From: Propionivibrio sp.
Lineage (GTDB): Bacteria; Pseudomonadota; Gammaproteobacteria; Burkholderiales; Rhodocyclaceae
Direction of reading: 5' to 3'
Assembly: GCF_029255185.1 (NCBI RefSeq)
Contig: NZ_JAPUVO010000126.1
Span: 1-53,138, forward strand
Length of the DNA stretch: 53,138 bases
Position 1 is the first letter of the stretch. Each line of letters starts with the position of its first letter. The translations under genes were made by a program, and so were the position numbers. The notes beneath the pieces are model-generated. The model did no database searches. It was not told where the DNA came from and saw only the letters and a list, made by a program, of their open reading frames with translations. Below, piece by piece: positions 9,538-19,068 of this stretch.

Positions 9538-10833
9538 ATGGCTGCGGGACCACGAATCTACAATTTGTTCCCACTGCTTTGCGGATCTGTCCGGCAGTGG
9601 GAAGATCAACTGCCACACATTGCCGCCATGGGCTTCAACTGGGTGTATCTCAATCCCTTTCACTACCCGGGTTTTTCCGGAAGCCTGTATGCAGTCAAGG
9701 ACTATTACCGCATCCATGACCTGATGTGGGATGGCGAAAATTCCCTTGAGGATCTGCTCAAATCCTTCTGCTGGAGGGCTGGAGAACATGGCTTGGCGGT
9801 GATCATGGACCTGGTCATCAATCACACCTCGAAGGACTCGCTGCTGGCCGGGCAGCACCCCGAATGGTTCCTGCACGAGGCCGACGGCTCACTACGCTCG
9901 CCACGCGCTATTGATCCTGCCGACGCGCGCAAGGTCACGGTATGGGGCGACCTGGCGGAGATCAACTACCACGACCCGGCCCAACACGCCGGCCTGATCA
10001 GTTATTTCGGCGACATGATGGCCCACTTTGTCGATTGCGGCTTTCGCGGCTTTCGCTGTGACGCGGCTTATCTGGTGCCACCGGAGGTCTGGTCGCAGTT
10101 AATCGCACGTGCCCGTTCAAAAGGCAATGACGCCACCTTCTTCGCCGAAACCCTGGGCTGTCGCCTGGAGCAAATCAGCACGCTGCGCTCAGCCGGATTC
10201 GATTATTTATTCAACAGCGCCCGCTGGTGGGATTTCAGATCACCCTGGCTTCTCGACCAATACAACTCGTTTCGTACAATTGCGCCCTCGATCGCGTTTC
10301 CGGAAAGCCACGACACCGATCGCCTGGCCACCGAGTTGGGAAACGGGAGCTATGGCGACCCGCTGTTGATCGAACGTGCCTACCGCATGCGCTACATGTT
10401 CAGCGCGGTATTCTCGACCGGAGTAATGATTCCGGTCGGCTTCGAATACGGCTTTCGCGGCCGACTCAATGTCGTGCACACCCGTCCGGAGCATTGGGAA
10501 CAACCGCTGTTTGACCTGAGCGCGTATATCGCAGCCGTCAACCGCATGCGCGCGGACATTCCGGTGCTTAACGAGGAAGGCGCGCAGCGTCAGATACGCA
10601 TGGGCGATCCGGCAATAGCCTGCCTGTTGCGTCGGGCGCAAACGGGGCGGTCATGGGTGTTGTCATTGTTCAATACCGACCTGCACAATTCGCATGACGT
10701 TTGTATCTCAGGACTTGATCCCGACACGCTATTGGCGCGCGAAGTCACCCCTGGCGGTCAGGGACAGACCATCACTGCGGGTGATGTCCTGCAACTGGCG
10801 CCCGGTGCGGCGCGCATTTTTGTGAATACTTGA
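9538..10833 (+). CDS. GH13 alpha-amylase-family enzyme in the glgE cluster
   Basis: 431 residues from the ATG at 9538, chosen for GGGGAG 8 bp upstream; an ATG at 9499 would overlap the previous stop and add 13 residues. The four conserved GH13 regions are present: VIMDLVINHT (88-97), GFRCDAA with the nucleophile Asp175, FFAETLG with the acid/base Glu204, and FPESHDTD with His258-Asp259. No signal peptide is seen, so it acts in the cytoplasm. A short C-terminal beta domain follows the barrel. Exact specificity (amylase, glucanotransferase or debranching-like) cannot be read. The position between the GT4 synthase and glgE indicates a part in maltose-1-phosphate or glycogen turnover. Confidence 0.85.
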   Translation: MAAGPRIYNLFPLLCGSVRQWEDQLPHIAAMGFNWVYLNPFHYPGFSGSLYAVKDYYRIHDLMWDGENSLEDLLKSFCWRAGEHGLAVIMDLVINHTSKDSLLAGQHPEWFLHEADGSLRSPRAIDPADARKVTVWGDLAEINYHDPAQHAGLISYFGDMMAHFVDCGFRGFRCDAAYLVPPEVWSQLIARARSKGNDATFFAETLGCRLEQISTLRSAGFDYLFNSARWWDFRSPWLLDQYNSFRTIAPSIAFPESHDTDRLATELGNGSYGDPLLIERAYRMRYMFSAVFSTGVMIPVGFEYGFRGRLNVVHTRPEHWEQPLFDLSAYIAAVNRMRADIPVLNEEGAQRQIRMGDPAIACLLRRAQTGRSWVLSLFNTDLHNSHDVCISGLDPDTLLAREVTPGGQGQTITAGDVLQLAPGAARIFVNT

Positions 10834-10846
10834 AACAGGAGAACCC

Positions 10847-12904
10847 ATGAACAAGGCCGTGTTAAATACAGCCAGCGCTATGGCGCCACACCACAAGGCA
10901 GAAACAGTCGAGTCGGCATTGACCGTCGATCTTAAGAGCCGCCCCATTGTCATCCTCAACGTCTCTCCCGAAGTCGATGGTGGTCGCTATGCCATCAAGC
11001 GCGAAGTCGGTGATGTGCTCGTAGTCAGCGCCGACGTGTTCAAGGATGGTCATGACAAGCTTTCCGTGATGCTGATGTTGCGTCGTCACGACGAGCAGGC
11101 GTGGCAGGAAATTCCCATGACCTGCATCAACCCTGGTCTCGACCGCTGGCAGGGACAAGCCCTGTTGACCGAGAATACGGCGTATGTTTACACCATAGAG
11201 GCATGGAGCGACGTTTTCGAGAGCTGGCGTGACGAGGTCGGGAAGAAATTGGCCGCCAACGTGGATGTCACGCTCGAATTGATCGAGGGCCGCGATCTGG
11301 TCGAAGATGCGGCTGGCCGCGCCGATGCGCTAGGAAAGTTGTATTTCAACGAAATCCTTGAGCGCTTTGCCGTCATTGACTATGCGCAGCGCTCTGCGCT
11401 GCTGATGTCTGACGAATTGAGCAAGCGTATTGCAAAATGGCCGGATCGTGGTACCGCCAGTCGCTATGACCTGGAATTGGAAGTCTTCGTTGATCGTGTC
11501 GCCGCCCGTTATGCGGCCTGGTACGAGATGTTCCACCGCTCGCAAGGTAAGGTGCCGGGCCAGCCCGCGACGCTCAAGGATTGCGAGCTCCGCCTGCCGG
11601 AAATCCGCGACCTGGGCTTCGATGTCATTTATTTCGTTCCCGTTCACCCGATCGGCCGCTCGCATCGCAAGGGGCCTGACAATACCCTGAACGCCGGCCC
11701 CAACGATCCAGGCAGTCCCTATGCCATCGGCTCGGACGAGGGGGGGCATACCGCTTTGCACAAGGACCTGGGCACCCTCGACGACTTCCGGCATTTCGTC
11801 GCAACAGCGGCGTCGCACGGCATGGAAGTGGCCCTTGATTTCGCCATTCAGTGCTCGCCGGATCATCCGTGGATCAAGGACCATCCCGACTGGTTCAGAT
11901 TCCGCCCGGACGGCACCATCAAATATGCCGAGAACCCCCCGAAAAAATACCAGGACATCGTGAACGTCGACTTTTATACCGTCGATCAGGAAGGGCTGTG
12001 GAAGGAGATTCTGCACTCGCTCCTGTTCTGGATTGATCTTGGCGTGAAAATCTTTCGCGTCGATAACCCGCACACCAAGCCGGTGCCCTTCTGGGAATGG
12101 CTGATCCGCGAAATCAGGACCAGCCACCCCGACGTGATTTTTCTAGCCGAAGCCTTTACCCGTCCACCAATGATGCGCATGCTGGCCAAGGTTGGCTACA
12201 GCCAGTCGTACACCTATTTCACCTGGCGCAATTTCAAGCACGAAATCACCGAGTATCTGACCGAACTAACGCAGTCACCGGTTGCCGAGTACATGCGCCC
12301 CAACTTCTTTCCGACGACGCCCGACATCCTTCCTGAATTTTTGCAAAATGGCGGACGGCATGCCTTCGAAACCCGTTTTGTTCTTGCCGCCACCTTGTCC
12401 AGCGTGTACGGCCTGTACAACGGTTACGAGCTGTGTGAGAACGCCGCCGTCCCGGGCAAGGAAGAATATCTCCACTCCGAAAAATATGACTACAAGGTCT
12501 GGGACTGGGATCGTCCGGGCAACATCAAGCCGCTGATCGCCGCAGTTAACCGCATTCGGCATGAGAATGCCGCCCTGCATGAGTTGACCAACCTGCGCTT
12601 CTACAAGGCCAGCGATGACAATATCCTGTTTTATGGCAAGATGACGCCTGATCGATCCAACATGATTCTCATTGCCGTCAATCTGGACCCCTTTGACGCC
12701 CACGCGACCGACCTTGAACTTCCCCTGCACGACATGGGACTGTTTGAACACGACAACTATATCGTCGAAAACCTGCTCAGCGGGGCCAAGCACCTATGGA
12801 GCGGCTCCCGACATCATGTGCACATTGGTCCCGACAACAACCAGGCACTGATCCTGCGCATTTTGCCGTGGCATCATGTCGATTTCGAAAGCCCAAGTTT
12901 TTAA
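10847..12904 (+). CDS. glgE: Alpha-1,4-glucan:maltose-1-phosphate maltosyltransferase
   Basis: 685 residues, typical for GlgE. It transfers maltosyl units from alpha-maltose-1-phosphate to glucan. The N-terminal about 190 residues form the domain special to GlgE (starting around PIVILNVSPEVDGGRYAIKR). The GH13 barrel carries VALDFAIQCSPDHPW (Asp331), the GlgE hallmark NPPKKYQDIVNVDFY (363-377), KIFRVDNPHTKP with nucleophile Asp406, and FLAEAFTRPPMM with acid/base Glu435. CAGGAG lies 6 bp before the ATG, 13 bp after the GH13 gene, so the two are cotranscribed. The trehalose-side partners treS and pep2, and glgB, are not in the window, so maltose-1-phosphate is more likely to come from the GT4 enzyme. 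Confidence 0.96.
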   Translation: MNKAVLNTASAMAPHHKAETVESALTVDLKSRPIVILNVSPEVDGGRYAIKREVGDVLVVSADVFKDGHDKLSVMLMLRRHDEQAWQEIPMTCINPGLDRWQGQALLTENTAYVYTIEAWSDVFESWRDEVGKKLAANVDVTLELIEGRDLVEDAAGRADALGKLYFNEILERFAVIDYAQRSALLMSDELSKRIAKWPDRGTASRYDLELEVFVDRVAARYAAWYEMFHRSQGKVPGQPATLKDCELRLPEIRDLGFDVIYFVPVHPIGRSHRKGPDNTLNAGPNDPGSPYAIGSDEGGHTALHKDLGTLDDFRHFVATAASHGMEVALDFAIQCSPDHPWIKDHPDWFRFRPDGTIKYAENPPKKYQDIVNVDFYTVDQEGLWKEILHSLLFWIDLGVKIFRVDNPHTKPVPFWEWLIREIRTSHPDVIFLAEAFTRPPMMRMLAKVGYSQSYTYFTWRNFKHEITEYLTELTQSPVAEYMRPNFFPTTPDILPEFLQNGGRHAFETRFVLAATLSSVYGLYNGYELCENAAVPGKEEYLHSEKYDYKVWDWDRPGNIKPLIAAVNRIRHENAALHELTNLRFYKASDDNILFYGKMTPDRSNMILIAVNLDPFDAHATDLELPLHDMGLFEHDNYIVENLLSGAKHLWSGSRHHVHIGPDNNQALILRILPWHHVDFESPSF

Positions 12905-14088
<1,184 letters not shown>

Positions 14089-14097
14089 TACCCGAAC

Positions 14098-14127
14098 AAA
14101 GGGGCACTTCCGAGTGCCCCTTTTTTT
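14098..14127 (+). terminator. Intrinsic terminator after gap
   Basis: GGGGCACT and AGTGCCCC pair around a TCCG tetraloop, extended by AAA/TTT, followed by seven T residues (14121-14127). This is a textbook Rho-independent terminator. It sits only 29 bp before pgk, so pgk expression needs read-through or a promoter within the short leader. Confidence 0.9.
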
Positions 14128-14155
14128 CAACGCAAGTTTTGAATCGAGTACCGCC

Positions 14156-15325
14156 ATGACCTTCAAACGTCTCACCGATCTTGACGTCTCCGGCAAGCGT
14201 GTTTTCATCCGCGCCGACCTGAACGTCCCCCAGGACGACACCTTCGCCATCACCGACGACACCCGCATACGTGCCGCACTGCCGGGCATCCAGTATGCCC
14301 TCGGCAAAGGTGCTGCGGTAATGGTCACCTCCCACCTTGGCCGCCCCACCGAGGGCGAATGCAAGCCTGAAGACTCGCTCGCACCGGTTGCCCAACGCAT
14401 GTCCGAACTGCTCGGCAATCCAGTTCGCCTGGTCCAAAACTGGGTCGATGGCGGCGTTGAAGTCAAGCTCGGCGAAGTAGTGATGCTTGAAAATACACGC
14501 TGCAACAAGGGCGAGAAAAAATGCAATGAAGAGCTTTCGCAGAAAATGGCGGCGCTTTGCGATGTCTGGGTGATGGACGCGTTTGGCACGGCACACCGCG
14601 CCGAAGCGACCACCTATGGCATGGGCAAGTATGCGAAGATCGCCTGCGCCGGCCCCTGCGTCGCCTCTGAACTCGAAGCTTTGACCAAGGCGCTCGCGCA
14701 TCCGGCCCGCCCGATGGTCGCCATCGTTGGTGGTTCCAAAGTTTCAACCAAATTGACCGTGCTTGAAAGCCTGTCCAGCAAGGTCGACCAACTGGTCGTC
14801 GGCGGCGGCATCGCAAACACTTTCCTGCTCGCCGCCGGCAAAAAAATCGGCAAGTCGCTCGCCGAGCGTGATCTCGTTGATCAGGCAAAAGCCGTCATGG
14901 CCAAGGTCAAGGTACCGTTGCCGACCGATGTGGTCTGCGCCAAGGAGTTTTCGGCAAGTGCCGTGGCCACCGTCAAGAGCGTCGACGACGTCGCTGACGA
15001 CGACATGATCCTCGACATCGGACCGGAATCGGCCAAGGCACTGGCGGACATCATCGCCAAGGCGGGCACGGTTGTCTGGAACGGTCCGGTCGGTGTTTTC
15101 GAAATGGAGCCCTTCGCCAACGGTACCAAGATGCTTGCGGCCGCGATCGCCAGCTCCAAGGCTTTCACCCTGGCCGGTGGCGGCGATACGGTTTCGGCCA
15201 TTAACGTTTTCAAGATCGAAGACAAGGTCGGCTACATCTCAACCGCAGGTGGCGCCTTCCTTGAATTCCTCGAAGGCAAGCGCCTGCCAGCCGTCGACAT
15301 CCTTGAATCGCGCTTCAAGGATTAA
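14156..15325 (+). CDS. pgk: Phosphoglycerate kinase
   Basis: 389 residues from the ATG at 14156; the frame is open far upstream inside gap, but [20 protein letters not shown] is the normal family start. It transfers phosphate from 1,3-bisphosphoglycerate to ADP. RADLNVP is at residues 19-25, [12 protein letters not shown] holds the substrate-binding His-Leu-Gly-Arg, and the nucleotide site includes NGPVGVFE and the Gly-rich AGGGDT. The Shine-Dalgarno is weak (GAG about 9 bp upstream). It forms a glycolysis pair with gap but is separated from it by a terminator. Confidence 0.97.
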   Translation: MTFKRLTDLDVSGKRVFIRADLNVPQDDTFAITDDTRIRAALPGIQYALGKGAAVMVTSHLGRPTEGECKPEDSLAPVAQRMSELLGNPVRLVQNWVDGGVEVKLGEVVMLENTRCNKGEKKCNEELSQKMAALCDVWVMDAFGTAHRAEATTYGMGKYAKIACAGPCVASELEALTKALAHPARPMVAIVGGSKVSTKLTVLESLSSKVDQLVVGGGIANTFLLAAGKKIGKSLAERDLVDQAKAVMAKVKVPLPTDVVCAKEFSASAVATVKSVDDVADDDMILDIGPESAKALADIIAKAGTVVWNGPVGVFEMEPFANGTKMLAAAIASSKAFTLAGGGDTVSAINVFKIEDKVGYISTAGGAFLEFLEGKRLPAVDILESRFKD

Positions 15326-15384
15326 GCTGCAATGCACTAAAAAGCGGTGAAGCCTGCTCGCCAGACGGCCTTCACCATTGCAGC
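15326..15384 (+). promoter_or_regulatory. Long-range hairpin in the leader of the mmd operon
   Basis: GCTGCAATG (15326-15334) pairs with CATTGCAGC (15376-15384), and inside it GTGAAG (15347-15352) pairs with CTTCAC (15370-15375); an 11-12-nt bulge sits on the 5' side. The structure begins immediately after the pgk stop and ends 27 bp before mmdA. There is no T run, so it is not a classical terminator. It could be an mRNA processing or attenuation element; function unknown. Confidence 0.4.
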
Positions 15385-15411
15385 ACGCTTCTCGACCATA
15401 AAGGCGCACCC

Positions 15412-16965
15412 ATGACGATCAAACCCGAACTGATAAAAACACTGCGCAAGAAACGCGAGCAGATCACCCAGCACATCAGCCCCGAAAAACTCGAGGCATT
15501 GCACGCCAAAGGGCTGCTGTCGGCGCGCGAACGTATCGATGAGCTCTTTGACGAAGGAACCTTTCAGGAACTAGGCATGCACGCTCGGCACCATGCGGTG
15601 TATTTCGGCATGGAAGGGCGTGAACTGCCGGCCGACGGCGTCATTACCGGCTCGGGCTATCTGGGCAGCGCGCAGATAGCCGCCTACTGCCAGGACTTCA
15701 GCGTACTGGCCGGCACCCTGGGCAAGATGCAGGCGCGCAAGATCACCCGCATCATGCGCTATGCCATCAAGACCGGCATTCCCGTTGTCGCCTTCAAGGA
15801 TTCCGGCGGGGCACGCATTCAAGAAGGCGTCGATGCCCTATCCGGCTACGGCGACGTTTTTTACGCCAATGTACTGCTCTCTGGCGTCGTCCCCCAGATC
15901 GCCGTTGTTTGCGGCCCCTGTGCCGGCGGCGCCGCCTACTCACCGGCGCTGATGGATTTCGTGATCATGACGCGCAAGAATTCGCACATGTTCCTGACCG
16001 GCCCCGAAGTCATCAAGGCGGTGACCGGCCGCACGACGACCATGGCTGAAATCGGCAGCGCTGAAATGCATGCCTCGGTCAGCGGCAACGTCCACTTCAT
16101 CGCCGAAGACGACCATAGCGCCATTGCCCTGGTCAAGCACATCTTGTCCTATCTGCCATCGAACAACACCGAAGATCCACCACACGACCTCTCCGCCCCG
16201 ATCAATGAAACACCAGACCGGGGGATGAACGAACTCATTCCGGAAAACCCCTCCGACCCCCTTGACATGCAGGCAATCATCCGGCGCCTGGTGGACAACG
16301 GCGAACTTCTTGAAGTGCACGCCAGCTTTGCACGCAATGTCATTGTCGGCTTTGCCCGCTTCTCAGGGATCATTGTCGGCATTGTCGCCAATCAGCCAAT
16401 GGTGATGGCCGGCGCGCTCGACCTTAACGCCGCCGACAAGGTGGCGCGCTTTGTCCGCACCTGCAACGTCTTCAACGTCCCCCTGGTGACCTTGGTCGAT
16501 GTCCCCGGCTTCCTGCCCGGCGTCGAACAGGAACGCGGCGGCATCATCCGGCACGGCGCCAAAATGCTGCACGCCTACGCCTCCTGCACCACACCCAAGA
16601 TCACCATCATCCTGCGCAAGTCCTACGGCGGCTCCTACCTTGCCATGTGCAGCCAGGAACTGGGTGCTGATATGGTGTTCGCCTGGCCCACCGCGGAAAT
16701 TGCCGTCATGGGTTCCGAAGCGGCGGTAAAAATCCTCTATCGCAAGGAACTGGAAGCGGCTGAGGATCGCACCGCCCGCGCCGCTGAACTGGCCCAGGAA
16801 TATCGTGATGAGTTTGCCTCGCCGTACGAAGCGGCATCCAATTTTTACATCACCGACGTCATCGAACCCTGCGAGACCCGGGCAACCATTTCGCTCGCGC
16901 TGCGCAAAACTCTGGGCAAACGCGAACTGCGCCCAAGCAAGAAGCACGGCAACATGCCGATGTAA
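15412..16965 (+). CDS. mmdA: Methylmalonyl-CoA decarboxylase alpha subunit (carboxyltransferase)
   Basis: 517 residues, usual for the biotin-dependent carboxyltransferase family. It moves the carboxyl group from (S)-methylmalonyl-CoA to protein-bound biotin, leaving propionyl-CoA. The crotonase-like halves carry FKDSGGARIQEG (N-terminal oxyanion and CoA site) and GGAAYSPALMDF, then VDVPGFLPGVEQERGGIIRHGAK and KSYGGSYLAMCS in the C-terminal half. Alone it could be a propionyl-CoA carboxylase beta subunit. The three downstream genes (OadG-, biotin carrier- and OadB-like), and the absence of a biotin carboxylase gene, point to the sodium-pump decarboxylase. AAGG lies about 9 bp before the ATG. 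Confidence 0.92.
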   Translation: MTIKPELIKTLRKKREQITQHISPEKLEALHAKGLLSARERIDELFDEGTFQELGMHARHHAVYFGMEGRELPADGVITGSGYLGSAQIAAYCQDFSVLAGTLGKMQARKITRIMRYAIKTGIPVVAFKDSGGARIQEGVDALSGYGDVFYANVLLSGVVPQIAVVCGPCAGGAAYSPALMDFVIMTRKNSHMFLTGPEVIKAVTGRTTTMAEIGSAEMHASVSGNVHFIAEDDHSAIALVKHILSYLPSNNTEDPPHDLSAPINETPDRGMNELIPENPSDPLDMQAIIRRLVDNGELLEVHASFARNVIVGFARFSGIIVGIVANQPMVMAGALDLNAADKVARFVRTCNVFNVPLVTLVDVPGFLPGVEQERGGIIRHGAKMLHAYASCTTPKITIILRKSYGGSYLAMCSQELGADMVFAWPTAEIAVMGSEAAVKILYRKELEAAEDRTARAAELAQEYRDEFASPYEAASNFYITDVIEPCETRATISLALRKTLGKRELRPSKKHGNMPM

Positions 16966-16980
16966 ACCCCGGAGAACCCC

Positions 16981-17283
16981 ATGTTCAGCTTAGCCACAAT
17001 CAAAGCAATTCAGATTTACGGCATTGCCATCGCCGTTTCAATGTTTGTCGCAGTCCTGATCAAACTTCTGGTTCTCGTCACCAGCCGGGTAAAACCGGCC
17101 GTCGCCCCACAGAAACCCATTGAAATGGCCACAGCGGTGATCCCCGATGAAGTGATCGCTGCGATTTCTGCAGCGCTTGCCGTCTTCAACGGGCCACACC
17201 GCATTCTGCATATCGGCGAAAGCAAACGCTCCTGGGCGAATGAAGGTCGCATTGCCCAGCACTCTCATCAGCCAAGACACTAA
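16981..17283 (+). CDS. mmdD: Methylmalonyl-CoA decarboxylase delta subunit (OadG family)
   Basis: 100 residues with one N-terminal membrane helix (about residues 11-34, IYGIAIAVSMFVAVLIKLLV), a Pro-rich linker, and a conserved cytoplasmic C-terminal tail. OadG/MmdD subunits hold the pump together between the carboxyltransferase and the membrane beta subunit; the Klebsiella OadG tail binds zinc. The end of this protein is His-rich (HSHQPRH), consistent with that. CCGGAG is 8 bp before the ATG, 15 bp after mmdA. Sequence identity in this family is low, so the assignment rests on size, topology and operon position. Confidence 0.85.
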   Translation: MFSLATIKAIQIYGIAIAVSMFVAVLIKLLVLVTSRVKPAVAPQKPIEMATAVIPDEVIAAISAALAVFNGPHRILHIGESKRSWANEGRIAQHSHQPRH

Positions 17284-17299
17284 CAAGGGAAAACTCACC

Positions 17300-17668
17300 A
17301 TGCAAAGACTCTTCAAAATCTCCGTTAACGGCAAGGATTACGACGTCGCCGTCCAGGAACTCACCGATGGTGCGTCACAAATCATGCCCAGATACACCGC
17401 CAGCGCGCCGGTTTCGGCGGTCAGCACGACGGCACCGGCACCAGCGGTCGCCAGCACCGGCGACCAGTGCGCCCAGATGGGCGGCGTCGTGGTGCTCATC
17501 TACGTCAAAGAGGGACAAAGCGTCAATGAAGGCGACCGAATCGTCGAACTTGAAGCCATGAAGATGAAGGTTCCCGTCGTCGCCAATCGTTCGGGAAAAG
17601 TAACGCGTGTTCTCGTTGCCGTCGGTGACGGCGTCGAGAATGGACAAGCACTGCTAAGCATCGAATAA
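17300..17668 (+). CDS. mmdC: Methylmalonyl-CoA decarboxylase gamma subunit (biotin carrier protein)
   Basis: 122 residues from the ATG at 17300 (AAGGG about 8 bp upstream); the open frame extends upstream only through mmdD. Residues about 1-35 resemble the N-terminal part of decarboxylase carrier subunits, 36-53 are an Ala/Pro/Thr/Val linker, and about 54-122 are a biotinyl domain with EAMKM and the biotinylated Lys88. It carries the carboxyl group from MmdA to the membrane subunit MmdB. The first strand reads DQCAQMGG where most carriers have an APMPG-like stretch, a mild departure. Confidence 0.93.
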   Translation: MQRLFKISVNGKDYDVAVQELTDGASQIMPRYTASAPVSAVSTTAPAPAVASTGDQCAQMGGVVVLIYVKEGQSVNEGDRIVELEAMKMKVPVVANRSGKVTRVLVAVGDGVENGQALLSIE

Positions 17669-17698
17669 GTCGGGCACTCTTCGGTATTAACAACATAA

Positions 17699-17720
17699 GC
17701 AGGCGGCTAAACTCGCCTGC
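17699..17720 (+). other. Hairpin between mmdC and mmdB
   Basis: GCAGGCG and CGCCTGC form a perfect 7-bp stem with an 8-nt loop in the 69-bp gap between mmdC and mmdB. There is no T tract. It may protect or process the mRNA and so set the ratio of soluble to membrane subunits; this is inference. Confidence 0.4.
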
Positions 17721-17737
17721 CAACCGGTCTGAATCCA

Positions 17738-18943
17738 ATGGAAAGCATCAGTTTTCTCGACCTCTTCCAGGGCATCGCAACCCTGATCGCCTCTGAACCG
17801 AAGATCATGATTGGCCGCATCTTTCTGATGCTGCTCGGCTTTCTTCTGATTTATCTCGGTTCCCGCAACGTCCTTGAGCCCCTGCTGATGATCCCGATGG
17901 GTCTTGGCATGTCGTCGATCAATGCCGGCGTAATGTTTCTTGAAGGGGGAAAAATCGGCACGCTGTTCGTCGACCCGCTGATGTCCGACCCGACGGATCT
18001 GGTCAACATCATGCAGATCAACTGGCTGCAACCGATCTACACGCTAACCTTCAGCAACGGCCTGATTGCCTGTTTCGTATTCATGGGCATCGGCGTCCTG
18101 CTTGATGTCGGTTACGTCATGGCCCGGCCGTTCCAGAGCATGTTCATTGCCCTGTTTGCCGAGTTGGGCACCATCGCCGTGTTCCCGATCGCCGTTTCCC
18201 TCGGCCTCACCCAGCAGGAAGCCGCAGCCGTCGCAACCATTGGCGGCGCTGACGGACCGATGGTGTTGTTCACCTCACTGATCCTGGCCAAGCACCTGTT
18301 CGTGCCGATTACCGTCGTTGGTTACCTCTATCTCGGCCTGACCTATGGCGGCTACCCCTACCTCATCAAGTGGCTGATCCCGGAAAGAATTCGCGGAATA
18401 AATATGTCAGATGACCGTGGCCCGACCATCAGTCGCGCACAGAAACTCATTTTTGCCGTAGTCACCTGCACCCTGCTCTGTCTGTTGTTCCCGGTCGCAG
18501 CGCCCCTGTTCTTTTCTCTTTTTGTCGGTGTAGCGGTGCGCGAAAGCGGCCTGGAGAACTTCTCCAACCTGATCGGAGAGACTTTCCTGTATGGTTCAAC
18601 ATTCTTCCTTGGCCTGACGCTGGGCGTACTGTGCGAAGCGAGCACCCTGCTCGAACCAACGGTACTCAAACTGCTGCTGCTCGGCATGCTGGCATTGTTG
18701 ATTTCAGCACTGGGCGGGATTATCGGCGGCTACATCCTGTATTTCGCCACAGGCGGAAAATTCAACCCGATGATCGGCATCGCCGGCGTTAGCTGTGTGC
18801 CGACCACGGCCAAGGTGGTACAAAAGATGGCCACCGACGCCAACCCGTCGGCCATCATCCTGCCACAAGCCCTGGGCGCCAACATCAGCGGCGTCATCAC
18901 AACCGCCATCATCGCCGGCGTTTATGTCGCTGTATTGCGCTAG
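17738..18943 (+). CDS. mmdB: Methylmalonyl-CoA decarboxylase beta subunit, Na+ pump (OadB family)
   Basis: 401 residues with about 9-11 hydrophobic segments, an inner-membrane protein. It decarboxylates carboxybiotin and couples this to Na+ export. The family motif GGADGPM is at 169-175; its Asp172 corresponds to the essential Asp203 of Klebsiella OadB. A second conserved stretch, GVSCVPTTAKVVQKMA, and the Asn/Ser-rich ANISGVITTAI lie in the C-terminal helices and fit the Na+ path described for OadB. It is the last gene of mmdADCB. Oxaloacetate decarboxylase is the alternative family, but the mmdA-type alpha subunit excludes it. Confidence 0.94.
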   Translation: MESISFLDLFQGIATLIASEPKIMIGRIFLMLLGFLLIYLGSRNVLEPLLMIPMGLGMSSINAGVMFLEGGKIGTLFVDPLMSDPTDLVNIMQINWLQPIYTLTFSNGLIACFVFMGIGVLLDVGYVMARPFQSMFIALFAELGTIAVFPIAVSLGLTQQEAAAVATIGGADGPMVLFTSLILAKHLFVPITVVGYLYLGLTYGGYPYLIKWLIPERIRGINMSDDRGPTISRAQKLIFAVVTCTLLCLLFPVAAPLFFSLFVGVAVRESGLENFSNLIGETFLYGSTFFLGLTLGVLCEASTLLEPTVLKLLLLGMLALLISALGGIIGGYILYFATGGKFNPMIGIAGVSCVPTTAKVVQKMATDANPSAIILPQALGANISGVITTAIIAGVYVAVLR

Positions 18944-18974
18944 CCAGCCGCATGCTTATTGCAATTTTTGCCCA

Positions 18975-19010
18975 ATGACATTGGCGCAGCCTCGCACTAT
19001 AATGCGAGGC
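18975..19010 (+). promoter_or_regulatory. Strong promoter with an operator-like dyad over the -10 box
   Basis: ATGACA (18975-18980, five of six -35 matches) is followed by a 17-bp spacer and a perfect TATAAT (18998-19003). GCCTCGCA (18989-18996) and TGCGAGGC (19003-19010) form a perfect 8-bp dyad around the -10 element. This drives the unknown gene at 19069. The dyad could be a repressor site or form a hairpin that ends the mmd transcript; no T tract favours the former. Confidence 0.6.
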
Positions 19011-19068
19011 GCGGCTTGTTCAATCGGTTTGGATGTTAAAAACTCAATAGTGTGAAGGGTACGCTGCC

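Noticed and set aside
11330-12127. 265-residue minus-strand frame
   Set aside because: Antisense shadow of glgE with no motif and no ribosome site.
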